Source: Pelargonium cotyledonis (Eukaryota; Streptophyta; Magnoliopsida; Geraniales; Geraniaceae). Taken from it: a DNA stretch of 26,856 nucleotides. This document shows, in pieces, positions 1 to 11,011 of this stretch (positions are counted from its first letter, which is position 1; every line of letters starts with the position of its first letter). The stretch lies in the NCBI GenBank assembly GCA_036897625.1, contig JAYMTA010000563.1:1-26856 (forward strand). Direction: 5' to 3'. The translations under genes were made by a program, and so were the position numbers. Under the pieces are notes generated by a model. The model ran no database searches. It was not told where the DNA came from and saw nothing but the letters and a program-made list of their open reading frames with translations.

Positions 1-364
1 GATGAAGCCACTGCTTCAATAGACTCGGCGACTGATGCCATTTTGCAGAGAATTATCAGACAGGAGTTTTCAGAATGCACTGTGTTGACTGTAGCTCACA
101 GGGTTCCAACTGTTATAGACAGTGACATGGTCATGGTCCTCTCTTATGGTAAGCTTCCATGTTTTTCTACATCTTGCAATGGCAAGTATTGAACTCAGGA
201 AATGATCTCATTTTGTTTATGGATTTTCTCTGAATATTTCAGGGAAGCTTCTGGAGTATGATGAGCCTTCAAAGCTAATGGACAGCAACTCCTCATTTTC
301 TAATCTTGTAGCTGAATACTGGTCCGGTTGCACCAGAAACTCATGCCAAAATCCTAACAATTAG
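1..364 (+). CDS. ABC transporter C family member 8-like, 3' end only (upstream tandem copy)
   Basis: This is the last 89 residues of an ABCC (MRP-type) transporter whose body lies left of the window. Coding exons are 1-148 and 243-364, with a GT-AG intron at 149-242; base 1 starts a codon, and the stop is TAG at 362-364. The window opens inside the second nucleotide-binding domain, at the Walker B end and D-loop (DEATASID), followed by the H-loop (VAHRVPTV) and the C-terminal tail. About 13 of 89 residues differ from the end of the complete gene at 2412-7705. The intron sits at the same codon and begins with nearly the same bases, so the two are tandem duplicates. An AATAAA at 485-490, about 120 bases past the stop, may be its polyadenylation signal. 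Family membership is firm. Whether this copy is complete and functional cannot be judged from the part shown. Confidence 0.9.
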
Positions 365-654
365 TCGATAGTCACTTCCTTTTTTTATGGTTTATGACAG
401 ATAGGTTTGTGATTCAGATTAGAGATGTGTCAATTGTATAATGGAATGTTACGAGTTTCATAGTTTTAGTGATTGAAACTATCAAATAAAGATGTCAAAC
501 TAGAAGTTCATCCCACGATTTTATATTTTTTAATTTGCCTTTAAATTAAAAGGTTAGTCAAATCAGTGAGCAGATGTCATCTCATGAGTTCTAGCACAAA
601 ACAAGGTGTTCTGTCATAAAAAATGAATTTCTCAACCGATGTATGTCAACTCAC

Positions 655-776
655 GTAACTCAACAAACTTAATGGTGTAACTATAAATAAATCATCATAA
701 CATGTCAAACGTGTTGGTCGTGGAGTGCAAAATGTGTTGGGTCGTCTAGCACCAAATTCAACTCCATAAACGCACC
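655..776 (+). repeat. Dispersed repeat, copy A (inverted partner at about 8025-8160)
   Basis: This stretch aligns with the reverse complement of about 8025-8160. Shared words include GTGTTGGGTCGT, GAGTGCAAAAT and CCATAAACGC/TCATAAACGC, in the same order and at the same spacing. The two copies lie on either side of the complete ABCC8-like gene in opposite orientation. No coding content is seen. The copy appears to be interrupted at its right end by the hAT-like MITE at 777. Family unknown; it could be part of a larger transposon. Confidence 0.6.
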
Positions 777-975
777 TAGAGCTGGCAAAAGGATACCCGG
801 CCCGTCGGGTACCCGAAACCCAACTCATTTCGGGTTGGGTACGTTAAAAAAATTCAGATCGAGTATGCCTAAAAAACAATGCATTTTATGCCTAAAACCT
901 TATTAGGCATAGGATCGGGTTAGGGTTCTTCAACCAGAAACCGACTCGAATCGACCCTAACTTTTGCCAACTCTA
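777..975. mobile_element. hAT-like non-autonomous MITE, about 199 bp
   Basis: The left end TAGAGCTGGCAAAAG (777-791) is repeated in inverted form at the right end as CTTTTGCCAACTCTA (961-975), with one mismatch in 15. Between them is a GC-rich core with CGGGTACCCG-type palindromic words and no open frame. A short TIR reading TAGAG-TGGCAAAA and a body of about 200 bp fit plant hAT-type MITEs. The 8 bases just outside each end do not match, so a target-site duplication is not preserved or the exact end is off by a few bases. Confidence 0.65.
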
Positions 976-1010
976 TCAAGGCCGGCTATTAGGGTCTGCA
1001 AACAATTTGT

Positions 1011-1234
1011 AGCTGCAGTTATTAACTGCGGTTAAAAACTGCAATTATGTATTGTTTTGGATTTTTAGCTGCAGCTATTATATGCGGTTATTAACTGCAA
1101 TAAAAGACTGTTTTGGACTTTTAACTGCAGTTATGTTTTGCGATTATGAAATGCAATAATACATTGATTTGGACTTTTAGCTGCAGTTCCTAGCTTCGGT
1201 TTTAAACTGCAATATTATGCAGATAAATTTCAAG
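1011..1234. repeat. Tandem repeat: four diverged 56-bp units
   Basis: Units start at 1011, 1067, 1123 and 1179, exactly 56 bases apart. Each begins A(G/A)CTGCAG(T/C), has a GCGGTT-like word about 18 bases in and a TGCAAT word near the middle; the first three end in TTTGGA(T/C)TTTT. The fourth decays after about 1222. Copies differ at many positions, so the array is old. No coding role is seen. Confidence 0.75.
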
Positions 1235-1833
1235 ATACTAGGCTCTTAATGTTTTAATTCTAACATTTTTATATTATAAAATTTATTCAGCTCTCACTTT
1301 GAACAAGTCATTTTTTTAAAGCGCTCCATATTTCAATTTTGCATCTCTTCTTCTATACAACTAAGAGCATGAAACTCCACTAAGAGGAACAAGTCATTCT
1401 CTTCATCTAGAAATTATAGTTCAATTCACATATCTCTTATTGGGCTATGTGATTTTTTCTACATCGGGCTTATATATGTGAGTTTTTCTAGATCAGATTT
1501 AGATATGTAATTAATTTTAAAGTTAAATTTTTGTGGGCTTTAATTGGATTTCAAGAAATGTTAAAAATTGTTAATTTGTTTATATTTGGTCAATATATAA
1601 ATAAAATCAAAATCGATTGATTTAGTGTGGTTTAATTCTAGTTTTTAGTCGATTGCGGTTCATAAAAATAAAAAACCGCATATGACGGTTCAGTTTTTAA
1701 ACATGCATAATATATAAAAACAAAGTTTTTGCTATTTTTATTATTTCTTAGTGAATCAAATATTGTATTCATGTCAAAATTTTACTCTCTTTTTTTATTA
1801 ACAAGCGTATGCATATTTTGATACGGCCCTGAC

Positions 1834-1843
1834 TCTATATATA
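1834..1843 (+). promoter_or_regulatory. Candidate TATA box of the complete ABCC8-like gene
   Basis: CTATATATAT lies about 570 bases before the chosen ATG and is followed by a pyrimidine-rich stretch. If used, transcription would start near 1870 and the leader would be long or contain an intron. AT-rich surroundings make such matches common, so this is weak. Confidence 0.25.
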
Positions 1844-2411
1844 TCCTCCCCAATAGATTTGTGGACGTGTAATATTCGTTGGTCTCTTGGAGGTAAATGT
1901 AGATTCTGATATGAAAAAGAATCAAATGTAGTGGTTTTGCTGCAGAGACAATAGTGGAAAAAGAAAAGAAAAAGGAATAGTGTATATGGGCGCGCACGCA
2001 CACACACACATCCATCTTTTGAACTTTGCAGCTACTGATAAAAGGAGCCAAAGGAAGAAACAAAAGATTTAGAAAAAAGAAAAGAAATGGCAAAAAAGAG
2101 GAGGATGTGTCAGTTGGCTTGACTGTGGGGAATCTTTGGTTATTGATAATCAACTTGTTTTTTCACAAAATGAACTGCTTTCAAGGTCCTGCATATAGGC
2201 TGAGTATTGAACTGAGGAGCACGATCGAGTTCACTGTAAAATGTTGCTATATCGAAGAGATCGAAGTACCCGAAAAGACTTATAACCATGAAACTGAAGG
2301 GTGTGGCCTGAAGATACATCATAGTATCCAGTTCTTGCTTCTTCTTATTGTCTATAACCATTTTGTTTCATTTCACAAGCCTTTCTTTTCACACATCTTG
2401 CTTGATTCTCG

Positions 2412-5400
2412 ATGTTTTGCAATGGAGGTTTTGATATGGGGTCTTACTGCATTCAGAGAGCAATAATAGATTTCATAAACCTGTTATTTCTATCTGTTTT
2501 CTGCCTATTTTTGCTATCAGGTTCGGTTACAAGACGTCGCTCAGGCGATGCTAGATTTTGCTGGGCCTCATTAGTTGTTTCAGTCTGCTGTGCTCTCACT
2601 AGCATCACATATTTTGGTGCTGGTTTGTGGGATCTTGTTGCTGCAAATGACAGGTTTGGTCATTTGAGCTGGCTGGTTTGCCTTGTGAGAGGGCTAGTTT
2701 GGATATCTTTTAGTGTTGCCTTGCTAGTCCAAGGATCCAAATGGGTCCGAGCTATGATCTTCGCTTGGTCTTTGTCGTTCCTTCTGTTAGTTTCGGCTTT
2801 AAATATCGAAATTTCACTAAGATCACATAGTGTTCAAGGTCCAGACTTAGTGGCATGGCCTCTTAACCTCTTACTACTCTTTTGCACTCTTAGAAACTTC
2901 ACTTGTTCTGTTTCTGAACCTACCCAAAATGGTGGTCTATCTGAACCTCTACTAGGACTAAAAGCTGAAAATACTAAATCAGAACTAGGCCAGGCCGGTT
3001 TTCTTAGCAAACTGACCTTTTCTTGGGTCAATCCCTTGCTTCGCTCGGGTTACACAAAACCATTAACTCTCGGGGACATCCCCTCTCTAGTTTCTGAAGA
3101 TGAAACCAATTCAGCATACCGAAAATTTGCTCGAGCCTGGGATTCCCTTAGAAGAGAGAAGAGCTCGAACTATACAGGAAATTTGGCTTTTCAGGCCATT
3201 GTGAGAGTTTACTTGAAAGAAAATGTATTCATAGGCATTTGTGCTTTGCTAAGGACAGTCTCGGTAGTGGTATCTCCTCTTTTGCTCTTTGCTTTCGTAG
3301 AATATGCGAACCGCGATGAGGAGAATCTGTATGATGGCCTGTCTATAGTGGTGTATCTGATATTAGCTAAGGTAGTTGGGTCTTTATCACAGAGGCATTG
3401 GTTTTTCAGTTCAAGGAGGTCTGGGATGAAAATGAGGTCTGCATTGATGGTAGCAGTTTATCGAAAGCAGCTCAAGCTTTCGAGCTTGGGAAAGAGATGT
3501 CACTCGCCCGGGGAGATTGTGAACTACATTGCAGTTGATGCCTACAGGATGGGAGAATGTGCTTGGTGGTTCCACTCGACATGGAATTTGGCAGTGCAGC
3601 TGCTCCTAGCCATTGCTGTCCTCTTATCGATTGTGGGTCGCGGTGCTCTTCCTGGTTTGCTTCCTCTTCTCATCTGTGGACTCCTTAACATCCCATTTGC
3701 AAAGATACTCAAAAACTGTCAGTCCCAATTCATGAAAGCCAAAGATGAAAGGCTCAGATTCACTTCAGAAATCCTCAACTGTATGAAGATCATCAAGTTG
3801 CAATCATGGGAGGAGAAATTCAAGAGCTTGATTGAATCCCGACGCGCCACTGAATTCAAATGGTTATCTGAAGCACAGATTAAGAAGAGTTATGGAACCA
3901 TCATGTACTGGATGTCTCCAACTATTGTCTCTTCGGTTATCTTCTTGGGATGTTCGATCTTCGAGAGTGCCCCTCTAAACGCCGGCACCATCTTCACAGT
4001 TCTTGCAACATTGAGGAGCATGGGAGAGCCAGTGAGGATGATACCTGAGGCTCTTTCTAATATGATTCAAGTCAAGGTGTCTTTCGATCGAATAAACGCC
4101 TTTTTGCTTGCTGATGAGCTCCATACTGATGAAATGAGGGAAATTCCACTGCACAACTCAGATACACTTGTTAAGATACAATCAGGAAATTTCAGTTGGG
4201 CTCCAGAAACAAAGATTTCAACATTGATTGATGTAAACTTGGACATGAAACCGGGGCAGAAAGTAGCAGTTTGTGGACCGGTTGGAGCTGGAAAGTCATC
4301 ATTGTTATGTTCTATTCTTGGAGAGATACCAAAAATTGCAGGAACTGTAAGTTCTTTATCAGTACTTATGCCATCAACATGTGCTAATTTTATTTTACTG
4401 ATGTTCATTTTTAAACTCTTATAGGTAAAAGTATTTGGAAGCATTGCCTATGTTTCTCAAACTTCGTGGATTCAGAGCGGGACAGTTCGTGATAACATAC
4501 TCTTTGGAAAGCCAATGGACAAGGCCAGATATGATAAAGCCGTAAAAGCATGTGCCTTGGATAAGGATATTCATAGCTTTGATCACGGCGATCTAACTGA
4601 AATCGGTCAGAGAGGACTTAACATGAGTGGAGGACAGAAGCAAAGGATTCAACTTGCTCGAGCTGTTTACTATGATGCTGATATCTATCTTCTTGATGAC
4701 CCGTTTAGTGCAGTAGACGCGCACACAGCTGCGATTCTATTCAATGTAAGTAAAGCATATATATGCTAGTTACTCTAAAAAAAATTCTGTCAAATGTTAG
4801 CTTACTTGAATTGATCATTCAATTTGTAGGAATGTATCATGGATGCTCTTGGAAAGAAAACTGTCATTCTAGTGACTCATCAAGTGGAGTTTCTGTCAGA
4901 TGTGGACAACATTTTGGTAAAGAAGCTATCTAGTTATTTAGTTAATGTTACTCGCATATCGACATGTTAACTAAGAATGTTCTGGTTTGGTGCTCTCAAG
5001 GTTATGGATGGTGGGAAAATTACTCAATCAGGAAGCTATGAGGAGCTCTTGACGGCTGGGACAGCGTTTGAACAACTTGTCAATGCTCACAAGGATGCAA
5101 TAACAGGACTGGTTCCTACAAACAATGAGGGACCTCGGGGGTTTAATGATGTCAAGCAAAGCAGTGCGAGAGAGATTTCAACTAAGAAACAACCAGGAGT
5201 ACAATTAACAAAAGAGGAAGAAATGGGAATTGGTGATATCGGATGGAGGCCATTTCTGGATTATATTCTTATCTCGAAAGGATCACTTCTCCTATGTTTA
5301 GGCCTACTAAGTTATGCTGCATTTATCGCTCTTCAGGCTGCTGCGAGTTTTTGGCTAGCCCTCGCCATTCAAACTCCTAAAATTTCAAGTGGCTTTTTGA

Positions 5401-7705
5401 TTGGAATCTATGCTGGAATTTCAATGCTTAGCGCTGTTTTCGCCTACTCGAGGTCTTTCTTTGCAGCTCATCTAGGACTGAAAGCTTCTAAAGCTTTTTT
5501 TGATGGTTTCACCAACTCAATATTCCAAGCTCCCATGCTCTTCTTCGACTCTACTCCCATTGGACGCATCTTGACACGAGTAAGTTCATCTTCATTGTGG
5601 CTAATACTTAGCTGTAATTTATGTTCTCCTGTCACTGATTTTGACTCCATATTTCATGCAGGCCTCATCAGATTTGAGCATTTTGGATTACGATATCCCT
5701 TTCGCTGTCATCTATGTAGCATGTTCGTCTATGGAAGTTGTGACAACTATTGTAATTATGGCCTCAGTCACTTGGCAAGTTCTCATAGTAGGCATTTTGG
5801 CTATGGTTGCTTCAAAATATGTTCAGGTGAATCCAAGTCTTGTGATTTACTTGAACCCGATCTTCTTCTCTACTCGTGCAAAGATAATCTCATTTCTTCG
5901 TTTGTTCATGTTTTTTGTTGTACTAAAAGGGGTACTATCAAGCTTCTGCCACTGAACTGATACGAATCAATGGAACAACGAAAGCTCCTGTCGTGAACTA
6001 TGCGTCCGAGACATCACAAGGAGTAATGACAGTAAGAGCTTTCAACATGACAGACAGTTTCTTCCGGAACTATCTAAAGCTTGTTGACACAGATGCTAGC
6101 CTTTCCTTCCAATCCAATTCATCCACAGAGTGGTTACTTATGAGAATAGAAGCACTCCAGAACCTGACTCTTTTCACTGCTGCTCTTCTGCTTGTTTTGC
6201 TCCCCAAGGGCTATGTAGCTCCAGGTATCAATAGCTATTTCTATCTGTGTTTATTATTCACGAAACTTCACCGACACATGTTGGGCCAAGTGGTTAAAAC
6301 ACTTTGGAGACGGTATGGGGTGAGGTTTAGGGTGACTCTCACTTTGGAGAGTGAGAAACATTGTTACTTCGAGTATTATATCCCGTTACTGATTTTATTT
6401 GTTTGGATTTTCTCTTCTTCAGGGCTTGTGGGGCTTTCTCTGTCTTATGCTCTGGCACTAACAAATACCCAAATTTTCGTGACTCGAATGTACTGTAACT
6501 TATCAAACTATATCATATCCGTCGAACGAATCAAACAGTTCATGCACATACCATCTGAGCCTCCAGCCATTGTGGAAGGCATGAGGCCAGCATCTACATG
6601 GCCCTCCAAAGGCAGGATAGAGTTGCAAGCTCTAAAGGTAAAGAGGCTATAACTCAAGTCTTTCACTAACTTGTTTGCTAAAATCGCCACTTTCGCGCTC
6701 GAGTGAATGATACTTTCATTTCAGATCAAATACCGTCCGAATGCTCCTCTTGTACTAAAGGGGATCACTTGCACATTCAGAGAAGGGTCCAGAGTAGGAG
6801 TCGTTGGCAGGACCGGAAGTGGCAAAACTACACTGATAAGTGCCTTGTTTCGTTTAGTAGAGCCCGAAAGTGGAAGAATTCTGATAGATGGTCTTGACAT
6901 ATTCTCAATAGGCCTTAAAGACTTGAGGATGAAGCTCAGCATCATTCCTCAGGAACCAACTCTTTTCAAGGGTAGCATCCGAATGAACTTGGACCCTCTT
7001 GGCCTCTACTCTGATAACCAAATATGGGAGGTGAGTGAACCATCTGTTTTCATGTCCGCGACTGCGAGTTTTGATAATCATGTTAACTCCTCATTTTGTA
7101 GGCTTTAGAGAAGTGTCAGCTTAAGACAACAATCAGCAACCTACCCAATCTGCTAGACTCATCCGGTGAGTCCAAAATTCGAACTTATGTTTTGCCATTT
7201 CCATTGAGATTTGAGAGCTAGCATCTGACTATTTGGTGATTCAATGATTAGTGAGTGATGAAGGCGAGAACTGGAGCACGGGGCAGCGCCAACTCTTCTG
7301 TCTAGGAAGAGTCCTATTGAAGAGGAACAGAATTCTAGTTCTTGATGAAGCCACTGCATCAATTGACTCGGCGACTGATGCCATTTTGCAGAGAATTATC
7401 AGGCAAGAGTTCAAAGAGTGCACAGTGGTGACTGTGGCTCACAGGGTCCCAACAGTTATAGACAGTGACATGGTCATGGTCCTCTCCTATGGTAAGCTTC
7501 ATTTTTTGATGAAACCAGGTTGCTGTCTCTTTGCTTGAGATCATAAGTATTGAAATCAGTAACAATGTGGACTCATATTTCAGGGAATCTTGTGGAGTAC
7601 GATGAGCCTTCAAAGCTAATGGATACAGAATCCTCATTTTCTAAGCTGGTTGCAGAATACTGGTCCAGTTGCAGCAGGAGCTCCTACCAAAATTTCAACA
7701 TTTAG
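2412..7705 (+). CDS. ABCC8: ABC transporter C family member 8-like (MRP-type full transporter), complete
   Basis: ATP-driven exporter of the ABCC/MRP family, whose members move glutathione or other conjugates across the vacuolar or plasma membrane; its own substrate is unknown. Coding exons are 2412-4346, 4425-4745, 4830-4916, 5001-5579, 5662-5826, 5930-6224, 6423-6637, 6725-7030, 7102-7165, 7252-7491 and 7584-7705 (4329 nt, 1442 aa, the usual family length). Order: TMD0 with five hydrophobic segments (about 17-36, 50-72, 86-106, 113-131, 146-161); TMD1; NBD1 with Walker A GPVGAGKS (622-629), signature MSGGQ (712-716) and Walker B YLLDD (733-737); the ABCC linker LTKEEE (850-855); TMD2; NBD2 with Walker A GRTGSGKT (1227-1234), degenerate signature WSTGQ (1330-1334), Walker B LVLDE (1351-1355) and His1386. 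NBD1 has Asp where NBD2 has the catalytic Glu, as is usual for ABCC proteins. ATG 2412 is the first in frame; 2436 (MGSYCIQ) is the alternative. All junctions are GT-AG. The symbol rests on family resemblance. Confidence 0.93.
6275..6385 (+). mobile_element. Probable tRNA-derived SINE remnant inside ABCC8-like intron 6
   Basis: Intron 6 (6225-6422) is 198 bases, while the other nine are 71-103. The excess falls in a GC-richer block that resembles the tRNA-like head of plant SINEs: an A-box-like TTGGGCCAAGTGG at 6281-6293, followed some 40 bases later by a B-box-like GGTGACTCTCAC at 6331-6342, which may have lost bases from the GGTTCGA core. No clear poly-A tail or target-site duplication was found, so the limits are approximate. 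Confidence 0.45.
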
Positions 7706-8024
7706 AGGTTTGTGATTTTAAGCACAACATGATTGTTGATTGGTACTATGAAACTGAAAACTCAAGTTTCATACTTGTACTTTGTCTTTGTAGCTTGAGA
7801 GCTTGAGGAATGGCTTCGTGGTACACTACGTGCAACTTACAATCAGCTGATTACCTGACAATGCGCGTTACGGGCCTATCCAAAAAACTCGTGCATTCTT
7901 ATTTAACTTCATTTTATCGGTCTTAGTTTATTTTACTAAGTAACACAAGCAAGACACGTTAAGAGACTAGCAAAAAGCAAACTAATGAGGTTATAGGTGT
8001 TTTTGGATGTATCAAGTTGATAAG

Positions 8025-8160
8025 TACGAGCGTTTATGAAGTGGAACTTAGCGCTACACGACCCAACATATTTTGCACTCTACGACCCAACACATTTAAC
8101 ATTTTATGAGGGTTGATTACAATTATACTTTTAAGTGTGTCATGGGCGTATGCGTGTTAA
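8025..8160 (-). repeat. Dispersed repeat, copy B (inverted relative to 655-776)
   Basis: Read on the minus strand, this stretch follows copy A over about 120 bases. Conserved words are AAATGTGTTGGGTCGT, GAGTGCAAAAT and CATAAACGC, with scattered substitutions and small indels. It starts about 320 bases past the ABCC8-like stop codon. Unlike copy A it carries no MITE at its end and continues into different sequence. Family unknown. Confidence 0.6.
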
Positions 8161-10347
8161 GTAATGAAGTGACATCAAATTATGATTTATTAGTTGAGAG
8201 TATCCGTCAATAAATCATGACTATATTTTTTTATCTTTATAAAAATATAATATTATTATTATCCAAGTATCATAAACACTATTTTAGTTTTTATTTTAAA
8301 AAAATAAATTAAAAAAGACATAAGTTCCAATTTTGATATAAACGGTATTGTGAAATTATATGACTCGAGACAATGTATTTAGTAGTACACATTTAGGACG
8401 GAACATGACATTAAACCTAAGTTACTATGTAGAGTGCATTTATGTGATAGATTGTAATTTAATTTTAAACCCTATCATCAATTATTGAACATTTAGCACA
8501 ATTTGCTTCCTCAATTAATGCCAATAGTACCACATTTTATTTAAATATCCTACATTACAAAAAAAATGTTGGACCTACTTGCTTAGCTGTAGGTGTTGCT
8601 TAGGAGACAAGAAAGGTCCAGAAGCATTCAATGCAAAGGCACATCCAGGCCCAATATGGATTTGTTTCCATATTTTCATTTTCATTATTTTAATCTTCAT
8701 AATAATATTTTTTGTAAAAAAAATACTAAATCAAATGATAAATGAGATCATTTGTATTGCAAATATGTTATTATATATGTATGGATATCGCCAAAATACT
8801 TAACCATGAAACCTATGTTTCTAGCCATTAGATCAATCTTACTTGATAAGATTGTATCATGGCCATCCATCCTTGCTTCATGGCAAAGGCAAACTTTGGC
8901 TATATATATATGTAACTCTATAGCTTATGAAGATTACACCGAAAATCTCTCTAGCATTAACATATAGTTGTGTTGTGTTTTGTGCTCCTATTATTGTTTT
9001 ATCTCCAACAATTTGTATATTATTATTTGTTTTCAAACTATTTATATGTGCAAAATTTTATAATCGTATAAAAAACACATGGACGGTTTTTTTTTTTAGA
9101 AAATTTATTCTTCTACAAGTCGCAACCACAATTCACAATTAATCGTGTTATCATTTATTTTATATCATATTTAAGGTCGATACATAACATTATCGCCCCA
9201 GTAAATAACTAAATTTTCATTTTTATAAATTTATTAAATTGAGATTTATTTTATTTTAATAGCTTATGAAATTGAGGGTCTTTGTCCCTATATGTTTGTG
9301 TTTGTGTCGAATGAACCATGAGATAACAAAATAAGACCGTTTGGACGTGCATGGCTCATGAATTTATAATCCAATATATGAAGAAATAATTAATAATATG
9401 GCAATAATATTTAACTAAAATCGAGATAAAATATATAAAAATAAATAAAACTATTTAGAAATGTGTAAATAGTGTTGGTGATGTGCCCTTGTCATACGAC
9501 CCACCGCACACCATTTATATCTAAACCTACCACCCACCTATACATAACCACTTATTTTTACATTTTCAAAATGATAAAATTCGAGTATATTAATATTATA
9601 AACCAATAAAATATATAAATATTTTGAGTTTACGGAAGCGTAAAATAAAAGTAAAATATATATGATCTTAAGCATTGCGAGAGACTTTAGCACAATTTTA
9701 GACATTTTACTCATTAAAATTTATATTTTGTTTGATGTGTAGATGTTTTGTATATGAAGCTATTACAATTTCATGGCAAACAAAACAAAATCTACATGAT
9801 TAACAAGAAATTATCACCAGAGATGGATATCTTGTCAAATTTGTTGTAGCTAAATTTTGAGATGGACATTCATCACTAAGTAATTTTCATTTTTTTTTAT
9901 ATATGAAATAAAAGAATTAATCTTTGTATTGTATCGTTTCATATACTATTGAATCGAACAATAATTTATGGTGATTTTAAGATTTGCAAGTCAGTTCACT
10001 CTACTAGATTATATGTCAAGTCCATTTTTATTAATCCTTAATATACACTCTTTTTCATTTTTACACCCTTATAATACACTTGTAATTACTAATACAAACA
10101 ATATTATCTTTAAAAATCGTTGAGAGACACAAGACAAAACCAAATAATTATTTTAATTAACACAACTAATTTAATTTAAATACAAATATTATATTAGACA
10201 ATGAGGTTAATCAAAAGGAATATATTGACTAGCACAGTGAACATATCCTATTTTTCGATCCAACATAATCTTTTTTGTCTTATACGATAATTAACATTGT
10301 TTTCACGCAAAACAAAACCATTAGTTCCAGTAATCCCTATAAATTAG

Positions 10348-11011
10348 GGTATCGTTTCGTATCTTTATTCTACGTGGGAAAGTGACAAAATCAACTGTAA
10401 AGTGTATTTTACTGTGTTTGGATAAAATTTGTCAAAAGAGAAAGAATAGAAAATAAGGATTCCTGTAATCCAAAATTCTTCATATATATTGAAAAAAGAA
10501 TACCAAATAATAAGTGGTATTTGTGATTCAGGCCAACTTTCCTTGACTACTAATTCCTGAATGTCATTTATATCCTAATTTAATTAAATTCTAATCTAAT
10601 TCAACCTCATGAATTTTTCTAGATAATCGATTTGAAAATAGTTATTTAGTTTGAATAACTTTTTAATTCTTCATGTTTAAATTTTTCATAATTTATAAAT
10701 TGAATATTTTGTTTGAAAATATGAGTTAGTATACAATTGTTTTCGGTAAATTACGTTCATGCCTATATGAAACTTTTTTCATAACAAAGGTGTACCAAAC
10801 ATGATATTTAGAAAGAATATAAATGACATTTCGTTATATTTTCATACATTTTCAACTTTCAGTCAATGAAATTCAAACATAAATTTTTATATTCATTTTC
10901 AGTATACAAACATGTTATTATTAACTTTCCAAGAATTTGTATTTTAGGAATCCAAATTCCTAAAATATATAGAATCCATGGTAATTTAGATTTTCCAATC
11001 CAAACGATACC
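10348..11011. mobile_element. Harbinger-like non-autonomous TIR element, about 664 bp
   Basis: GGTATCGTTT at 10348-10357 is matched by its inverted copy AAACGATACC at 11002-11011. Outside the ends lie TTAG on the left and TAAG on the right, compatible with an eroded three-base TWA target duplication as made by PIF/Harbinger elements. Subterminal regions on both sides carry words built on GGAATCC/GGATTCC, common in this type. No transposase frame is present, so it would depend on a partner element. The TIR is short, and superfamily assignment is tentative. Confidence 0.45.

Larger units (their letters stand above)
365..2411. other. Intergenic spacer between the two ABCC8-like copies
   Basis: About 2 kb with no convincing gene. 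The first part holds a dispersed repeat (655-776), a hAT-like MITE (777-975) and a 56-bp tandem array (1011-1234), described separately. From about 1235 to 1790 the sequence is AT-rich with a few GCGGTT/AACCGC-type words and nothing I can name. A short CA-rich run lies at about 1991-2010. The promoter and 5' leader of the downstream ABCC8-like gene must lie in roughly 1800-2411. Short open frames here (for example 2026-2466 on +) have low-complexity products and no family resemblance. Confidence 0.6.

Noticed and set aside
1782-2153. 123-codon minus-strand open frame
   Set aside because: Phe/Leu-rich translation of AT-rich promoter sequence including the CA run; no domain and no coding bias.
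2026-2466. 146-codon plus-strand open frame just upstream of the ABCC8-like gene
   Set aside because: Overlaps the ABCC8-like start in another frame, has low-complexity Lys-rich and hydrophobic stretches, and shows no family resemblance; more likely leader or promoter DNA.
8579-9142. Chain of plus-strand open frames in the spacer
   Set aside because: Overlapping short frames in AT-rich DNA with Ile/Phe-rich products; no motif or splice logic joins them.
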